A DNA stretch of 13,587 bases from Pseudomonadota bacterium (lineage in GTDB: Bacteria > Pseudomonadota > Gammaproteobacteria > Pseudomonadales > Pseudomonadaceae), in contig JAEYXX010000031.1 of assembly GCA_023431055.1 (NCBI GenBank), forward strand, positions 1 through 13,587, given 5' to 3'. Under the pieces are notes generated by a model. The model made no database searches. It worked only from the letters and a program-made list of their open reading frames with translations, and was not told where the DNA came from. The position numbers and the translations under genes are program-made. Below, one piece after another: positions 1 to 11,024 of this stretch (position 1 is its first letter; each line of letters begins with the position of its first letter).

Positions 1-170
1 CCGTGCTGGAACGGGCTCATGGTGCCCGGATCGACGTTGATGTAAGGGTCCAGCTTGAGCATGGTGACCTTCAGGCCCCGCGCCTCCAGGATGGCCGCCA
101 GTGAAGCCGAGGCGATGCCTTTCCCCAATGAAGAAACAACACCACCCGTGACGAAGATGTAGCGCGTCAT
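1..170 (-). CDS. pyrG: CTP synthase, N-terminal part (cut by window edge)
   Basis: Only the first 56 residues are present; the gene continues beyond base 1. CTP synthase converts UTP to CTP in the cytoplasm using ATP and glutamine-derived ammonia. The visible part is the start of the amidoligase (synthetase) domain. It opens with [18 protein letters not shown], the family's nucleotide-binding P-loop at about residues 9-18, and goes on to [12 protein letters not shown] at about residues 40-51, a signature stretch near the UTP/ATP site. The ATG at 168-170 matches the usual family start and has an AGGG Shine-Dalgarno-like element about 6 bases upstream. It is the last gene of the minus-strand series, 150 bases after tilS, as in other pseudomonads, where kdsA and eno normally follow (known order, not seen here). 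Confidence 0.97.
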
Positions 171-303
171 GAAAAACCCTAGAAGTCTGCGTTTAAGCGG
201 TCAGTGCCGCCGGGGAAAGCGAAGGAGCGCCATCGACAACACAATGGCAAGCTCGCCAAGCTCCCTGAGGGAGTCGGCAAAAGCTGTATTAAGACGGGAG
301 CGT

Positions 304-332
304 AGTCTACCCGAAAGGCCTTACCAGCTCAA
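304..332 (-). promoter_or_regulatory. candidate sigma-70 promoter for pyrG
   Basis: On the minus strand a -35-like TTGAGC (327-332) and a -10-like TAGACT (304-309) are separated by exactly 17 bases. Each matches the consensus at 4 of 6 positions. The -35 box lies inside the last codons of tilS. Transcription would start near base 297, giving pyrG a 5' leader of about 127 bases. That leader contains the palindrome CTCCCTCAGGGAG (261-273) without a following T run. This is a prediction from sequence only. Confidence 0.4.
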
Positions 333-1643
333 ACCTTGCGCGCCGATAGGCGGCGACCAGTGCAGACGCACCCGGCTGGCCTCGATTCCTGGCGCTTGCG
401 TCAGGTTCGCCACCGCCATCAGCTCATCGCCATCGAACAACAGCGGCAGGCGCGAGCGCACGAATGCAGGCACGCGCATCTCGTTCAGCAAGCGTTTGAG
501 GTCACGCCGCCCACGTCCCGGCACCTGCAGCGACTCGCCGCCCACGCGGTAACGCAGATGCCAGCGACCTTGAGGCAGTTCGCCCTGTAGATGCACATGA
601 CCATTGTCGGGAAGTTCGACCGATTCGGAAAACGAGTCGCAGGCTAGATCGAGTGGATCCAGCGGCCGCAGCCACTCACCATTGAGCCACCAAAGTCGCC
701 CATCAGCGCGATGCAACTCGCCATCGGTCAGCTTCCAGATCGGCGTCGCATCCGTGGCGGCATCACGCAGGTCACACCAGCCGGCCCAGTGATCGCTATC
801 GGGCAGGCGCGTCAGCGGCGCCAGCCAGTGGCGCAGCAGATTGCGCTGACGCGCATCGCTCAGCGCGGTCACGGCCGACAAATCTAGAGAAGGCAACGGC
901 AGCCAGGGTAAAGCGCAAACGCCACGCGCAGCCAGCAGGTCCATCTCGGCCAGTTCGTCCAGCAATTGCTGGGCCTCGCTCAAATGGCTGGCGCTGCGCG
1001 CAAGGCTTGCCGTCATCTGCGGCCAGCGTTCGGCCAGCAGCGGCATCACCTGCCTGCGCAGGAAATTGCGGCTGAAGTGCTCGTCGGCATTGCTCGGATC
1101 CTCGACCCAGGCAAGCCCATGACTCTGCGCATAGGCCTGCAACTCAGCCCGTGAGCAGTCGATCAGCGGCCGAACCAGGCTGCCCTGCCCCAACGGCCGA
1201 CTGGCCGGCATCGCCGCCAGCCCGCGCACGCCTGCGCCCCGCAACAGACGAAACAGCAGGGTTTCGGCCTGATCGTCGCGATGCTGGGCACTGAGCAATG
1301 CTTCACCCGGCCCCAGCCGCTCACTGAATGCCGCATAACGCGAACGGCGGGCAGCCTGCTCCAGGCTTGCCCCCGGCGCCACCTGCACCCTGACGACCTC
1401 CAAGGGAATATCCAGCCGCGCACAAATCTCCGCGCAATGCTCAGGCCAGCCATCAGCCGCCGGCTGCAGCCCATGATGGACATGAATGGCGGACAGCGCT
1501 GGCAACTCCTCGTCCCTCGCCCAGGCGGCGAGCAGATGCAGCAGCACGCTGGAATCCAGGCCACCAGAGAAGGCGATACGCCAGGCAGGAGCTGTGCGCC
1601 AGGGCTGCATGGCCTGGCGCAGGCGAATGGTGAAATCGGTCAT
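321..1643 (-). CDS. tilS: tRNA(Ile)-lysidine synthetase TilS
   Basis: TilS attaches lysine to C34 of the CAU anticodon of a minor tRNA-Ile, using ATP. This changes decoding from AUG to AUA and the tRNA's charging from Met to Ile, and the enzyme is normally essential. The 440-residue protein is of normal length. The N-type ATP pyrophosphatase loop SGGLDSS is at residues 26-32, and HVHHGL, the conserved follow-on motif, is at about 55-60. The C-terminal third corresponds to the tRNA-binding TilS C-terminal domains. The start ATG at 1641-1643 is the earliest possible one, because an in-frame TAA lies 12 bases upstream. It lacks an obvious Shine-Dalgarno and begins only 17 bases after a strong terminator-like hairpin that follows accA. 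The next in-frame ATG (residue 12) still precedes the ATP motif and is a possible alternative start. Confidence 0.96.
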   Translation of the reverse strand: MTDFTIRLRQAMQPWRTAPAWRIAFSGGLDSSVLLHLLAAWARDEELPALSAIHVHHGLQPAADGWPEHCAEICARLDIPLEVVRVQVAPGASLEQAARRSRYAAFSERLGPGEALLSAQHRDDQAETLLFRLLRGAGVRGLAAMPASRPLGQGSLVRPLIDCSRAELQAYAQSHGLAWVEDPSNADEHFSRNFLRRQVMPLLAERWPQMTASLARSASHLSEAQQLLDELAEMDLLAARGVCALPWLPLPSLDLSAVTALSDARQRNLLRHWLAPLTRLPDSDHWAGWCDLRDAATDATPIWKLTDGELHRADGRLWWLNGEWLRPLDPLDLACDSFSESVELPDNGHVHLQGELPQGRWHLRYRVGGESLQVPGRGRRDLKRLLNEMRVPAFVRSRLPLLFDGDELMAVANLTQAPGIEASRVRLHWSPPIGAQGLSW

Positions 1644-1651
1644 CGGCCAAG

Positions 1652-1682
1652 CTTAAACAACAATGGGCCCGAAGGCCCATTG
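1652..1682 (-). terminator. intrinsic terminator after accA (UUCG-loop hairpin)
   Basis: Read on the minus strand, the arm CAATGGGCC (1682-1674), loop TTCG (1673-1670) and arm GGCCCATTG (1669-1661) form a perfect 9-bp stem. It is capped by a cUUCGg tetraloop, one of the most stable RNA loops. The stem is followed by the T-rich tail TTGTTT (1660-1655). It begins 19 bases after the accA stop codon and ends just before tilS. Stem and tail suit termination of the accA transcript. The tail is short, so read-through into tilS is plausible. Confidence 0.75.
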
Positions 1683-1701
1683 AGATATGCACTGAGTGAA
1701 C

Positions 1702-2652
1702 TCAGGCGATGCCGTAGCTCATCAGGCGATCGTAACGACGCTTAAGCAGCGCGTCGGTATCGTGCTTCTGCAGGCTGGCGAGCTGCTTGGTCAGCTCCTG
1801 ACGGATAGACTCGGATGCCGCGACCGGATCACGGTGCGCGCCGCCGAGAGGCTCGGCGATCACCTGATCGACGATACCCAGATCCTTCAGGCGTTCGGCG
1901 GTGATGCCCATGGCTTCGGCAGCATCCGGCGCCTTCTCGGCAGTGCGCCAGAGGATCGAGGCGCAACCTTCCGGCGAGATCACCGAGTAGGTGGAGTACT
2001 GCAGCATGTTCAGCTGGTCGCAGACACCGATGGCCAGCGCACCGCCGGAGCCACCTTCACCGATAACGGTGGCGATGATCGGGGTTTTCAGGCGCGCCAT
2101 CACGCGCAGGTTCCAGGCGATGGCCTCGCTCTGGCCCCGCTCTTCAGCGTCGATACCCGGGTAGGCACCGGGGGTGTCGATGAACGTGAGGATCGGCATC
2201 TTGAAGCGCTCGGCCATCTCCATCAGACGGCAGGCCTTGCGGTAGCCTTCCGGGCGCGGCATGCCGAAGTTGCGGCGCACCTTCTCGCGCACCTCACGGC
2301 CCTTCTGGTGACCGATGATCATCACCGGCTGATCACCCAGGCGCGCCACACCACCAACGATGGCGGCGTCGTCGGAGAAGTGACGGTCGCCATGCAGTTC
2401 ATCGAACTCGGTAAAGATGTGCTGGATGTAGTCCAGGGTGTAGGGGCGGCGCGGGTGGCGCGCGAGCTGCGCGATCTGCCAGCTGGTCAGGTTGCCGAAG
2501 ATGCTTTCGGTCAGGGCGCTGCTCTTGTCCTGCAGGCGGGCAATCTCGTCACCGATATTCAGCGCGTTGTCATTGCCAACCAGGCGTAGCTCTTCGATCT
2601 TGGCTTGCAGGTCGGCGATCGGCTGTTCGAAATCGAGGAAATTCGGGTTCAT
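1702..2652 (-). CDS. accA: acetyl-CoA carboxylase carboxyltransferase subunit alpha
   Basis: AccA pairs with AccD to move the carboxyl group from carboxybiotin on AccB to acetyl-CoA, producing malonyl-CoA, the first committed step of fatty acid synthesis in the cytoplasm. The protein is 316 residues, the normal length in pseudomonads. An N-terminal helical segment (about 1-80) is followed by the crotonase-like fold. Visible signatures are [10 protein letters not shown] (about 157-166), [13 protein letters not shown] (197-209), whose glycine-rich turn supplies the oxyanion hole, and [13 protein letters not shown] (223-235). The frame is open upstream to 2679, but the start is placed at the ATG at 2650-2652 ([10 protein letters not shown]). 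That is the conserved family N terminus, and an ACGGA element lies 5 bases before it. It follows dnaE after a spacer with three inverted repeats. In E. coli the AccA/AccD complex is reported to bind its own mRNA, so leader structure could matter here (inference). Confidence 0.97.
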   Translation of the reverse strand: MNPNFLDFEQPIADLQAKIEELRLVGNDNALNIGDEIARLQDKSSALTESIFGNLTSWQIAQLARHPRRPYTLDYIQHIFTEFDELHGDRHFSDDAAIVGGVARLGDQPVMIIGHQKGREVREKVRRNFGMPRPEGYRKACRLMEMAERFKMPILTFIDTPGAYPGIDAEERGQSEAIAWNLRVMARLKTPIIATVIGEGGSGGALAIGVCDQLNMLQYSTYSVISPEGCASILWRTAEKAPDAAEAMGITAERLKDLGIVDQVIAEPLGGAHRDPVAASESIRQELTKQLASLQKHDTDALLKRRYDRLMSYGIA

Positions 2653-2704
2653 AGTCATCCGTCTTGCGTCGACGGCCAAGTGGCCGGGGAGCTGTATCCA
2701 TTAG

Positions 2705-2730
2705 GCGCCCTACCTTAAGGGATAGGGCGC
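2705..2730 (-). repeat. inverted repeat in the dnaE-accA spacer (third of three)
   Basis: The arms GCGCCCTA and TAGGGCGC form a perfect 8-bp stem enclosing ten bases that themselves contain the palindrome CCTTAAGG. It lies 53 bases before the accA start codon. No T run follows on either strand, so a classical intrinsic terminator is not supported. A leader RNA structure or protein-binding palindrome is possible. Confidence 0.5.
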
Positions 2731-2738
2731 AGCGGGTC

Positions 2739-2754
2739 GACACCCTCGGGTGTC
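2739..2754. repeat. inverted repeat in the dnaE-accA spacer (second of three)
   Basis: GACACC and GGTGTC form a 6-bp stem with a 4-base loop whose outer bases could also pair. On the plus strand the stem is followed by TTTG, a very weak tail. On the minus strand, the coding direction here, no T run follows. It may contribute to the end of the dnaE transcript or to the accA leader. Function is not established from sequence. Confidence 0.4.
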
Positions 2755-2768
2755 TTTGCTGTCAACGA

Positions 2769-2784
2769 AGAGGAATTTTCCTCT
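2769..2784 (-). repeat. inverted repeat just after dnaE (first of three), possible weak terminator
   Basis: On the minus strand AGAGGA and TCCTCT pair around AAAT, starting 6 bases after the dnaE stop codon. The following bases TTCGTT give only a weak U-rich tail, so at best this is an inefficient terminator or an mRNA 3' end stabiliser for dnaE. Confidence 0.4.
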
Positions 2785-2790
2785 CGCATA

Positions 2791-6321
<3,531 letters not shown>

Positions 6322-6355
6322 GGGCGGCCTTGCAGGTGAAAACGACAAAGCGGCG

Positions 6356-6361
6356 ATTGTA
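6356..6361 (-). promoter_or_regulatory. candidate -10 element for dnaE
   Basis: On the minus strand the hexamer TACAAT matches the sigma-70 -10 consensus at 5 of 6 positions. It sits 34 bases before the dnaE start codon and would give a leader of roughly 28 bases. The region 16-18 bases upstream shows no good -35 box (CCCTCA at 17-base spacing). Only the -10 is supported. Confidence 0.4.
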
Positions 6362-6392
6362 GCCTAAGCGCGTCTGGCTGAGGGCCAGAGGT

Positions 6393-7019
6393 TCAGATCG
6401 TGGCAGCGATGCGATCGAGGGCTACAGGCTCGAGCAAAGCGCGCACCGGCGCGAAGGAACGCCGATGGATGGGGGTCGGCCCCAGGCGCTGCAGCGCCTC
6501 GAGATGAACGGGCGTCGGATAGCCCTTGTGACCGGCAATGCCGTAGCCGGGATAGAGACGATCCATCTCGAGCATCTCGCGGTCGCGGCTGACCTTGGCC
6601 AGGATCGAAGCTGCAGCAATCGCCGGTACTCGACTGTCCCCCTTGACCACCGGCGCACTGGGCACTGCCAGCCGGGGGCAGCGATTGCCATCGATCAGTG
6701 CAAGTTTCGGCGTCACGCTCAGGCCTTCGACAGCCCGCTGCATGGCCAGCATGGTGGCATGCAGGATGTTCAGGCGGTCGATTTCCTCAACCTCGGCGCG
6801 GGCGATGCACCAGGCCAGGGCCTTCTCGCGAATCTCGTCGAACAGCACTTCGCGACGCGCCTCGGTGAGCTTCTTGGAGTCGTTCAGCCCGATGATCGGC
6901 CGGGCCGGATCGAGAATCACCGCCGCCGTGACCACCGCGCCGCAAAGCGGGCCACGGCCGACTTCATCGACGCCGGCGACCAGCTCTTCGACCAGGGTGA
7001 AGTCGAGACCCAGCTGCAT
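6393..7019 (-). CDS. rnhB: ribonuclease HII
   Basis: RNase HII cuts RNA in RNA-DNA hybrids and starts ribonucleotide excision repair by nicking 5' of single ribonucleotides left in DNA. The 208-residue protein is of typical length. The DEDD active site is complete: D18 and E19 in [11 protein letters not shown]110 in LIDGN and D128 in [17 protein letters not shown]. The DSKKL motif (47-51) and the C-terminal GHKGYPTP segment are also present. Its ATG (7017-7019) overlaps the lpxB TGA by one base (TGATG), so translation is probably coupled. The lpxB-rnhB-dnaE order is conserved in gammaproteobacteria. It may help clear ribonucleotides inserted by the replicase encoded next to it, but that link is inference. 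Confidence 0.97.
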   Translation of the reverse strand: MQLGLDFTLVEELVAGVDEVGRGPLCGAVVTAAVILDPARPIIGLNDSKKLTEARREVLFDEIREKALAWCIARAEVEEIDRLNILHATMLAMQRAVEGLSVTPKLALIDGNRCPRLAVPSAPVVKGDSRVPAIAAASILAKVSRDREMLEMDRLYPGYGIAGHKGYPTPVHLEALQRLGPTPIHRRSFAPVRALLEPVALDRIAATI

Positions 7020-8152
7020 CAGCCGCGCCCAGCCAGCTTGAGCACGGCGTCCGCAGCCGACACCGAAGCATCTCGACGCAGCGCGCGATGAATCACATCG
7101 AAGCCTTCGGTCTGCACCTGCCCACCATCGATCAGCGGCGCCACGGTCTGCGCGAGGGCCTCTGGCGTGGCCGCATCCTGAATCAGCTCGGGCACCAGCA
7201 GGCGCTCGGCCAGCAGATTGGGCAGCGAGATATACGGACTCTTCACCAACCGTTTGAGAATGCGATAAGTCATGGGCGCCACACGGTAGGCCACCACCAT
7301 TGGCCGCTTGTACAGCAGCGCCTCCAGGGTCGCAGTACCGGAGGCAATCAGAACCGCATCGCAGGCAGACAGCGCTTCATGGGAACGACCGTTGAGCAAG
7401 GTCAACGGCAGATCACGCCCGGCCAGCATCTGCTCCAGCTGCTCGCGACGCTCAGGCGTGGCGCAAGGCAGGAGAAAGCGAACACCCGGGCGAAGTGAAC
7501 GCAGGCGAATGGCCGCGTCGAGAAACAGCTCGCCGAGACGCGCGACTTCGCCGCCGCGACTCCCCGGCATCAAGGCCACCACCGGCCCGTCTTGCGGCAA
7601 GTCCAGCGCCTCACGCGCAGCAGCACGATCAGCCTGTTGCGGAATGGCGTCAGCCAGCGGATGACCGACGAAACGCACCGGCACCTGATGGGCATCGTAG
7701 AACTGCGCCTCGAACGGAAACAGGGTCAGCATCAGGTCGCAGGCTTCGCGAATCTTCAGCACGCGCTTCTGCCGCCAGGCCCAAACCGACGGGCTGACGT
7801 AATGCACGGTCTTGATCCCGGCTCGGCGCAGCTTGAGCTCCAGGCCCAGATTGAAGTCGGGGGCATCGATGCCGATGAACACGTCCGGCTGCGCCGCGAT
7901 CAGATCGCGGGCCAGCTGGCGGCGACGGCCAAGCAACTCGAACAGACGGCCGAGCACCTCGACTAGGCCCATGACCGCCAGGCGCTCCATGGGAAAGTAG
8001 GATTTCAGGCCCTCGGCTTGCATGCGAGCACCGCCAACACCGATGAACTCGGCATCGGGATGGCGCGCCTTGATGGCCTGCATCAGGCCGGAACCGAGAA
8101 TGTCACCGGACGCCTCACCGGCGACCAGTGCGACGCGAAGAGGTCTGCTCAT
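7019..8152 (-). CDS. lpxB: lipid A disaccharide synthase
   Basis: LpxB is a GT19 glycosyltransferase at the inner-membrane surface. It joins UDP-2,3-diacylglucosamine to lipid X to give the beta-1,6 disaccharide-1-phosphate of lipid A. The protein is 377 residues, the usual length. Visible signatures are GEASGD (12-17), GIDAPDFN (94-101, containing the catalytically important Asp region), YVSPSVWAW (118-126), FVGHPLAD (161-168) and MPGSR (195-199), the last two contributing to UDP-sugar binding. The start ATG (8150-8152) is 5 bases after the lpxA stop and has no clear Shine-Dalgarno, which suggests translational coupling to lpxA. The stop overlaps the rnhB start. Together with fabZ and lpxA it forms the classical Raetz-pathway block. 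Confidence 0.98.
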   Translation of the reverse strand: MSRPLRVALVAGEASGDILGSGLMQAIKARHPDAEFIGVGGARMQAEGLKSYFPMERLAVMGLVEVLGRLFELLGRRRQLARDLIAAQPDVFIGIDAPDFNLGLELKLRRAGIKTVHYVSPSVWAWRQKRVLKIREACDLMLTLFPFEAQFYDAHQVPVRFVGHPLADAIPQQADRAAAREALDLPQDGPVVALMPGSRGGEVARLGELFLDAAIRLRSLRPGVRFLLPCATPERREQLEQMLAGRDLPLTLLNGRSHEALSACDAVLIASGTATLEALLYKRPMVVAYRVAPMTYRILKRLVKSPYISLPNLLAERLLVPELIQDAATPEALAQTVAPLIDGGQVQTEGFDVIHRALRRDASVSAADAVLKLAGRG

Positions 8153-8157
8153 AGGTA

Positions 8158-8934
8158 TCAGCGCGTGATGCCGCGCGTGGAGGCCTGGATGGAATCACGG
8201 AAGATCGCCACTTCCGGGAACTGCGCAGCAGACTCGGCCAGCTCGGCCAGTGCCTGCTCGACGGTCAGCCCCTGGCGGTAAACCAGCTTGTAGCCCTTGC
8301 GCAGCGCGGCGATGGCCTCAGCGGAGAAACCTCGCCGACGCATGCCCTCGAAGTTCATGCTGCGCGCCTCGGCCGGATTACCGAATACGGTGACAAAGGC
8401 CGGCACATCCTTGCCAATGGCGGTGCCCATGCCAGAAAAGCTGTGCGCACCGATGCGGCAGAACTGGTGCACCAGGGTGTAACCGGACAAGATCGCCCAG
8501 TCATCGACCCAGACATGGCCAGCCAGTGCCGTGTTGTTGACCAGAATGCAGTGGTTGCCGATCACGCTGTCGTGGCCGATATGGGCATAGGCCATGATCA
8601 GGTTGTGATCACCGATGGTGGTTTGGCTACGATCCTGCACCGTACCACGGTGAATGGTGACGCCTTCGCGGATGGTGTTGTGATCGCCGATCACCAGGCG
8701 CGTCGGCTCACCCTTGTACTTCAGGTCGGGCGTATCTTCACCTACCGAGGAAAACTGGTAGATGCGGTTGTGCTTGCCAATGACGGTCGGCCCCTTGAGC
8801 ACCACATGCGGACCGATGACTGTACCCTCGCCGATTTCCACATCGGGCCCGACAATGCTCCACGGGCCGACGACGACGTCGTCGGCCAGTCTGGCACTGG
8901 GGTCGATGATGGCGCGAGGGTCAATCAAACTCAT
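8158..8934 (-). CDS. lpxA: UDP-N-acetylglucosamine acyltransferase
   Basis: LpxA catalyses the first step of lipid A synthesis: transfer of an (R)-3-hydroxyacyl chain from ACP to the 3-OH of UDP-GlcNAc. The 258-residue protein has the expected N-terminal left-handed beta helix built from hexapeptide repeats (about residues 5-190) and a C-terminal helical domain. The catalytic histidine is H121 in AHIGHD, corresponding to E. coli H125. Residue 169 is Met (FSGMG). In P. aeruginosa a Met at this site acts as a ruler selecting a 10-carbon chain, while E. coli has Gly173 and uses 14 carbons. The ATG (8932-8934) overlaps the fabZ stop as ATGA, a strong sign of translational coupling with the enzyme that competes for the same acyl-ACP. 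Confidence 0.98.
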   Translation of the reverse strand: MSLIDPRAIIDPSARLADDVVVGPWSIVGPDVEIGEGTVIGPHVVLKGPTVIGKHNRIYQFSSVGEDTPDLKYKGEPTRLVIGDHNTIREGVTIHRGTVQDRSQTTIGDHNLIMAYAHIGHDSVIGNHCILVNNTALAGHVWVDDWAILSGYTLVHQFCRIGAHSFSGMGTAIGKDVPAFVTVFGNPAEARSMNFEGMRRRGFSAEAIAALRKGYKLVYRQGLTVEQALAELAESAAQFPEVAIFRDSIQASTRGITR

Positions 8935-9371
8935 AGCTTGCGTTCCGCACAGATGATTTCAGCGGAGCAGACTTCCTTGCCATCGACAGTGGCACGGCAC
9001 TCGAATTTCCAGATGCTGCGACGATCGCTCAGGTACTTCGCCTCCAGCACAAGCTGATCGCCAGGAGTGACAGGAGAGCGGAAGCGCAACTTGTCGGAGC
9101 CGACGAAGTAGTACAGGGTGCCATCGGCGGGTTTAACGCCCATCATCTTGAAGCCGAGAATCCCGGCGGCCTGAGCCATGGCCTCGATGATCAACACGCC
9201 CGGCATGATCGGATGCTCGGGAAAATGGCCATTGAAGAACGGCTCGTTGATGCTGACATTCTTGTAGGCGCGAACAGTCTTGCCTTCGACGTCCAGGTCC
9301 ACGACGCGATCCACCAGCAGGAACGGATAGCGGTGCGGCAAATATTCACGAATTTCGTTGATGTCCATCAT
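8931..9371 (-). CDS. fabZ: 3-hydroxyacyl-ACP dehydratase FabZ
   Basis: FabZ dehydrates (R)-3-hydroxyacyl-ACP to trans-2-enoyl-ACP in each round of fatty acid elongation, and so competes with LpxA and LpxD for substrate. It is a 146-residue hot-dog fold protein of normal size. The catalytic pair is H49 in [13 protein letters not shown] and E63 in IIEAMAQ. Two ATG codons stand in tandem (9369-9371 and 9366-9368), and the first is chosen because the family in Pseudomonas begins MMDINEI. A weak GGA-like element precedes it. An intrinsic terminator ends about 14 bases upstream, so there is little room for a private promoter after it. Expression may depend on read-through from lpxD or on a promoter inside lpxD. 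The 3' end overlaps lpxA by four bases. Confidence 0.97.
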   Translation of the reverse strand: MMDINEIREYLPHRYPFLLVDRVVDLDVEGKTVRAYKNVSINEPFFNGHFPEHPIMPGVLIIEAMAQAAGILGFKMMGVKPADGTLYYFVGSDKLRFRSPVTPGDQLVLEAKYLSDRRSIWKFECRATVDGKEVCSAEIICAERKL

Positions 9372-9384
9372 GTCCGGTTAAGCC

Positions 9385-9420
9385 TGTAAGAAAAGAAAAG
9401 AGCACGGTCACGCCGTGCTC
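9385..9420 (-). terminator. intrinsic terminator between lpxD and fabZ
   Basis: On the minus strand GAGCACGG (9420-9413) and CCGTGCTC (9407-9400) form a perfect 8-bp stem with the 5-base loop CGTGA. A long U-rich tail TTTTCTTTTCTT follows directly. The stem begins within the TGA stop codon of lpxD, and the tail ends shortly before the fabZ start. The opposite strand lacks a T run, so the signal acts only in the gene direction. Stem and tail are textbook; efficiency and any regulation are unknown. Confidence 0.85.
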
Positions 9421-10474
9421 AGGCATCAGATGAGACGTTTGCCGTCTGGGTCACGGCGGCCAGCTGTTTTTCCAGCTCACGCAGACGCTTGGCCATCTCG
9501 TCCAGCTGACGAATACGTGCCGCGCTCTTCTTCCACTCGCCCGCCGGCTGCATGGCAGTACCGGAAGAATAGGCGCCCGGCTCGGTGATCGAACGGGTCA
9601 CCATGGTCATGCCGGTCACGAACACGTTGTCGCATACCTCGATATGACCGACCATCCCCACACCACCAGCGATCATGCAGTTCTTGCCGATCTTGGTGCT
9701 GCCGGAGATCCCGCAGCAACCGGCCATGGCCGTGTTGTCACCGACCTGTACGTTGTGCGCGATCATGATCTGGTTATCCAGTTTCACGCCATTGCCGATC
9801 AGGGTGTCGGAAATCGCGCCGCGATCCACCGTGGTGTTGGCGCCGATCTCGACATCATCACCGATGGTCACGCCACCGATCTGCGCGATCTTCTGCCAGA
9901 CGCCCTTCTCGTTAGCGAAACCAAAGCCCTCGCCACCGATCACCGCGCCGGACTGGATGACTACACGCTTGCCGATCTGTACGTCGTGGTACAGCGTCAC
10001 GCGTGGTGCCAGCCAGCCACCGTCACCAACCACACTACGAGCACCGACCACGCAATGGGCACCGACGCTGACGTCGGCACCGATACGTGCACCGCTTTCG
10101 ATAACGGCATAAGGGCCAATGCTGGCAGTTGGATCGACCTCTGCGTCAGCGGCGACCTGCGCAGTAGCATGAATTCCGGGAGCAGCCTTGGGCTTGCGAT
10201 CGAACAGATGCGAGAGCTGGGCGTAGGCCAGATAAGGATTGGCGACGATCAGGGCATCGCCAGCGTAGCCTTCTGCATCAGCTGCCGTCAGCAGCACGGC
10301 ACCGGCCTGGGTCTGCGTCAGGTATTTGCGATACTGGGCATTGGCCAGGAAGCTCAACTGTTCGGGCCTGGCCTCCTGCAAGGTGGCCAGGCCCGTGATG
10401 ACCTTAGCTTCAGCGCCACGCAAGGTGGCGCCCAGGCGCTCGGCCAATTGGCCGAGAGTAACTGTAACAGTCAT
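9419..10474 (-). CDS. lpxD: UDP-3-O-(3-hydroxyacyl)glucosamine N-acyltransferase
   Basis: LpxD carries out the third step of lipid A synthesis, adding an (R)-3-hydroxyacyl chain from ACP to the 2-amino group of UDP-3-O-acyl-glucosamine. It is 351 residues. An N-terminal uridine-binding domain (about 1-100, with [12 protein letters not shown] at 41-52) precedes the left-handed beta helix of hexapeptide repeats (about 100-310). A C-terminal helical extension (about 315-345, rich in Arg, Leu and Glu) probably contributes to ACP binding. The catalytic His is H240 in IMIAHN, corresponding to E. coli H239. The ATG at 10472-10474 lies 2 bases after the skp stop, so coupling is likely, although the Shine-Dalgarno is poor. 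Its stop codon is part of the terminator stem described next to it. Confidence 0.98.
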   Translation of the reverse strand: MTVTVTLGQLAERLGATLRGAEAKVITGLATLQEARPEQLSFLANAQYRKYLTQTQAGAVLLTAADAEGYAGDALIVANPYLAYAQLSHLFDRKPKAAPGIHATAQVAADAEVDPTASIGPYAVIESGARIGADVSVGAHCVVGARSVVGDGGWLAPRVTLYHDVQIGKRVVIQSGAVIGGEGFGFANEKGVWQKIAQIGGVTIGDDVEIGANTTVDRGAISDTLIGNGVKLDNQIMIAHNVQVGDNTAMAGCCGISGSTKIGKNCMIAGGVGMVGHIEVCDNVFVTGMTMVTRSITEPGAYSSGTAMQPAGEWKKSAARIRQLDEMAKRLRELEKQLAAVTQTANVSSDA

Positions 10475-10476
10475 GT

Positions 10477-10980
10477 TTAACGCATCTGGTTCATGCGCTC
10501 GATGACTTGGCGAGTGATGTCGTACTGAGGCTTGACATCGATCACCGCACCGCGCTCGAGCACCAGGTCGAAGTTGCCGTTCTTGATCACTTCCTCGACG
10601 GCCTTATCCAGGTTCGGCTTGAGCTTGGCGAGCATCTCGCGGTCAGCGATGGCCTTGGCTTCGTTCAGCTCCTTGGACTGGAACTGGAAGTCGCGTGCCT
10701 TCTGCTTAAACTCGAGTTCAAGGCGTTCGCGCTCGGCCTGCTGCATCTTCTCGCCGTCTTTGACCATGCGATCCTGGATGCGCTTGGCATCGCTTTCCAG
10801 GGTCTTGAGCTTGTTCAGCTGAGGACCGAACTTCTTCTCGGCATCCACCGCGTAGCGCTTGGCCGCATCCGACTCGAGCAGCGCCATCTGATAGTTCAGC
10901 ACGGCCACCTTCATCTCGGCGAACGCCGGAGTGGCGATCAGGGCAGCGGTGAACAGAACCAGTTGGGTCAACTTACGCAC
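10477..10980 (-). CDS. skp: periplasmic chaperone Skp/OmpH
   Basis: Skp is a trimeric 'jellyfish' chaperone that holds unfolded outer-membrane proteins in the periplasm on their way to BamA. The 167-residue product has a Sec signal peptide (about residues 1-21: Arg/Lys start, hydrophobic core, cleavage after AFA and before EMKVAV). The mature part has a beta-strand core and a long charged helical coiled-coil region (about 45-130) rich in Lys, Glu, Arg and Gln, typical of the tentacles. The frame runs further upstream, but the start is placed at the GTG at 10978-10980, since it has an ideal Shine-Dalgarno and gives the conserved (M)RKLTQLVL signal peptide. It lies 44 bases after bamA and 2 bases before lpxD, matching the conserved bamA-skp-lpxD order. 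Confidence 0.96.
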   Translation of the reverse strand: MRKLTQLVLFTAALIATPAFAEMKVAVLNYQMALLESDAAKRYAVDAEKKFGPQLNKLKTLESDAKRIQDRMVKDGEKMQQAERERLELEFKQKARDFQFQSKELNEAKAIADREMLAKLKPNLDKAVEEVIKNGNFDLVLERGAVIDVKPQYDITRQVIERMNQMR

Positions 10981-10986
10981 AATGCA

Positions 10987-10991
10987 CTCCT
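10987..10991 (-). promoter_or_regulatory. ribosome binding site fixing the GTG start of skp
   Basis: AGGAG on the minus strand lies 6 bases before the GTG at 10978-10980. A start further upstream, such as the TTG at 10996-10998, would overlap this site and add six residues before the signal peptide. The site therefore decides the start. A small inverted repeat (CAACA and TGTTG) lies just upstream of it. Confidence 0.8.
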
Positions 10992-11024
10992 GCAACAAAA
11001 CTGTTGGCTTTCGGTGAATGACTT

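Noticed and set aside
1696..2589. Open frame of about 297 codons on the plus strand opposite accA
   Set aside because: Shadow of accA with no family resemblance.
2653..2679. Upstream extension of accA by nine codons to 2679
   Set aside because: The conserved N terminus [10 protein letters not shown] begins at 2652, where a ribosome site is properly spaced.
2737..2765. Perfect TTGACA (2760-2765, minus strand) as a -35 box for accA
   Set aside because: No acceptable -10 at 16-18 bases; the hexamer at 17 is TGTCGA. A chance match is more likely.
6322..6348. Upstream extension of dnaE by nine codons to 6348
   Set aside because: The conserved start [11 protein letters not shown] is at 6321, and the extension would overlap the likely transcription start.
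6373..6389. 6-bp stem after rnhB as a terminator
   Set aside because: No T run follows, and the stem is short.
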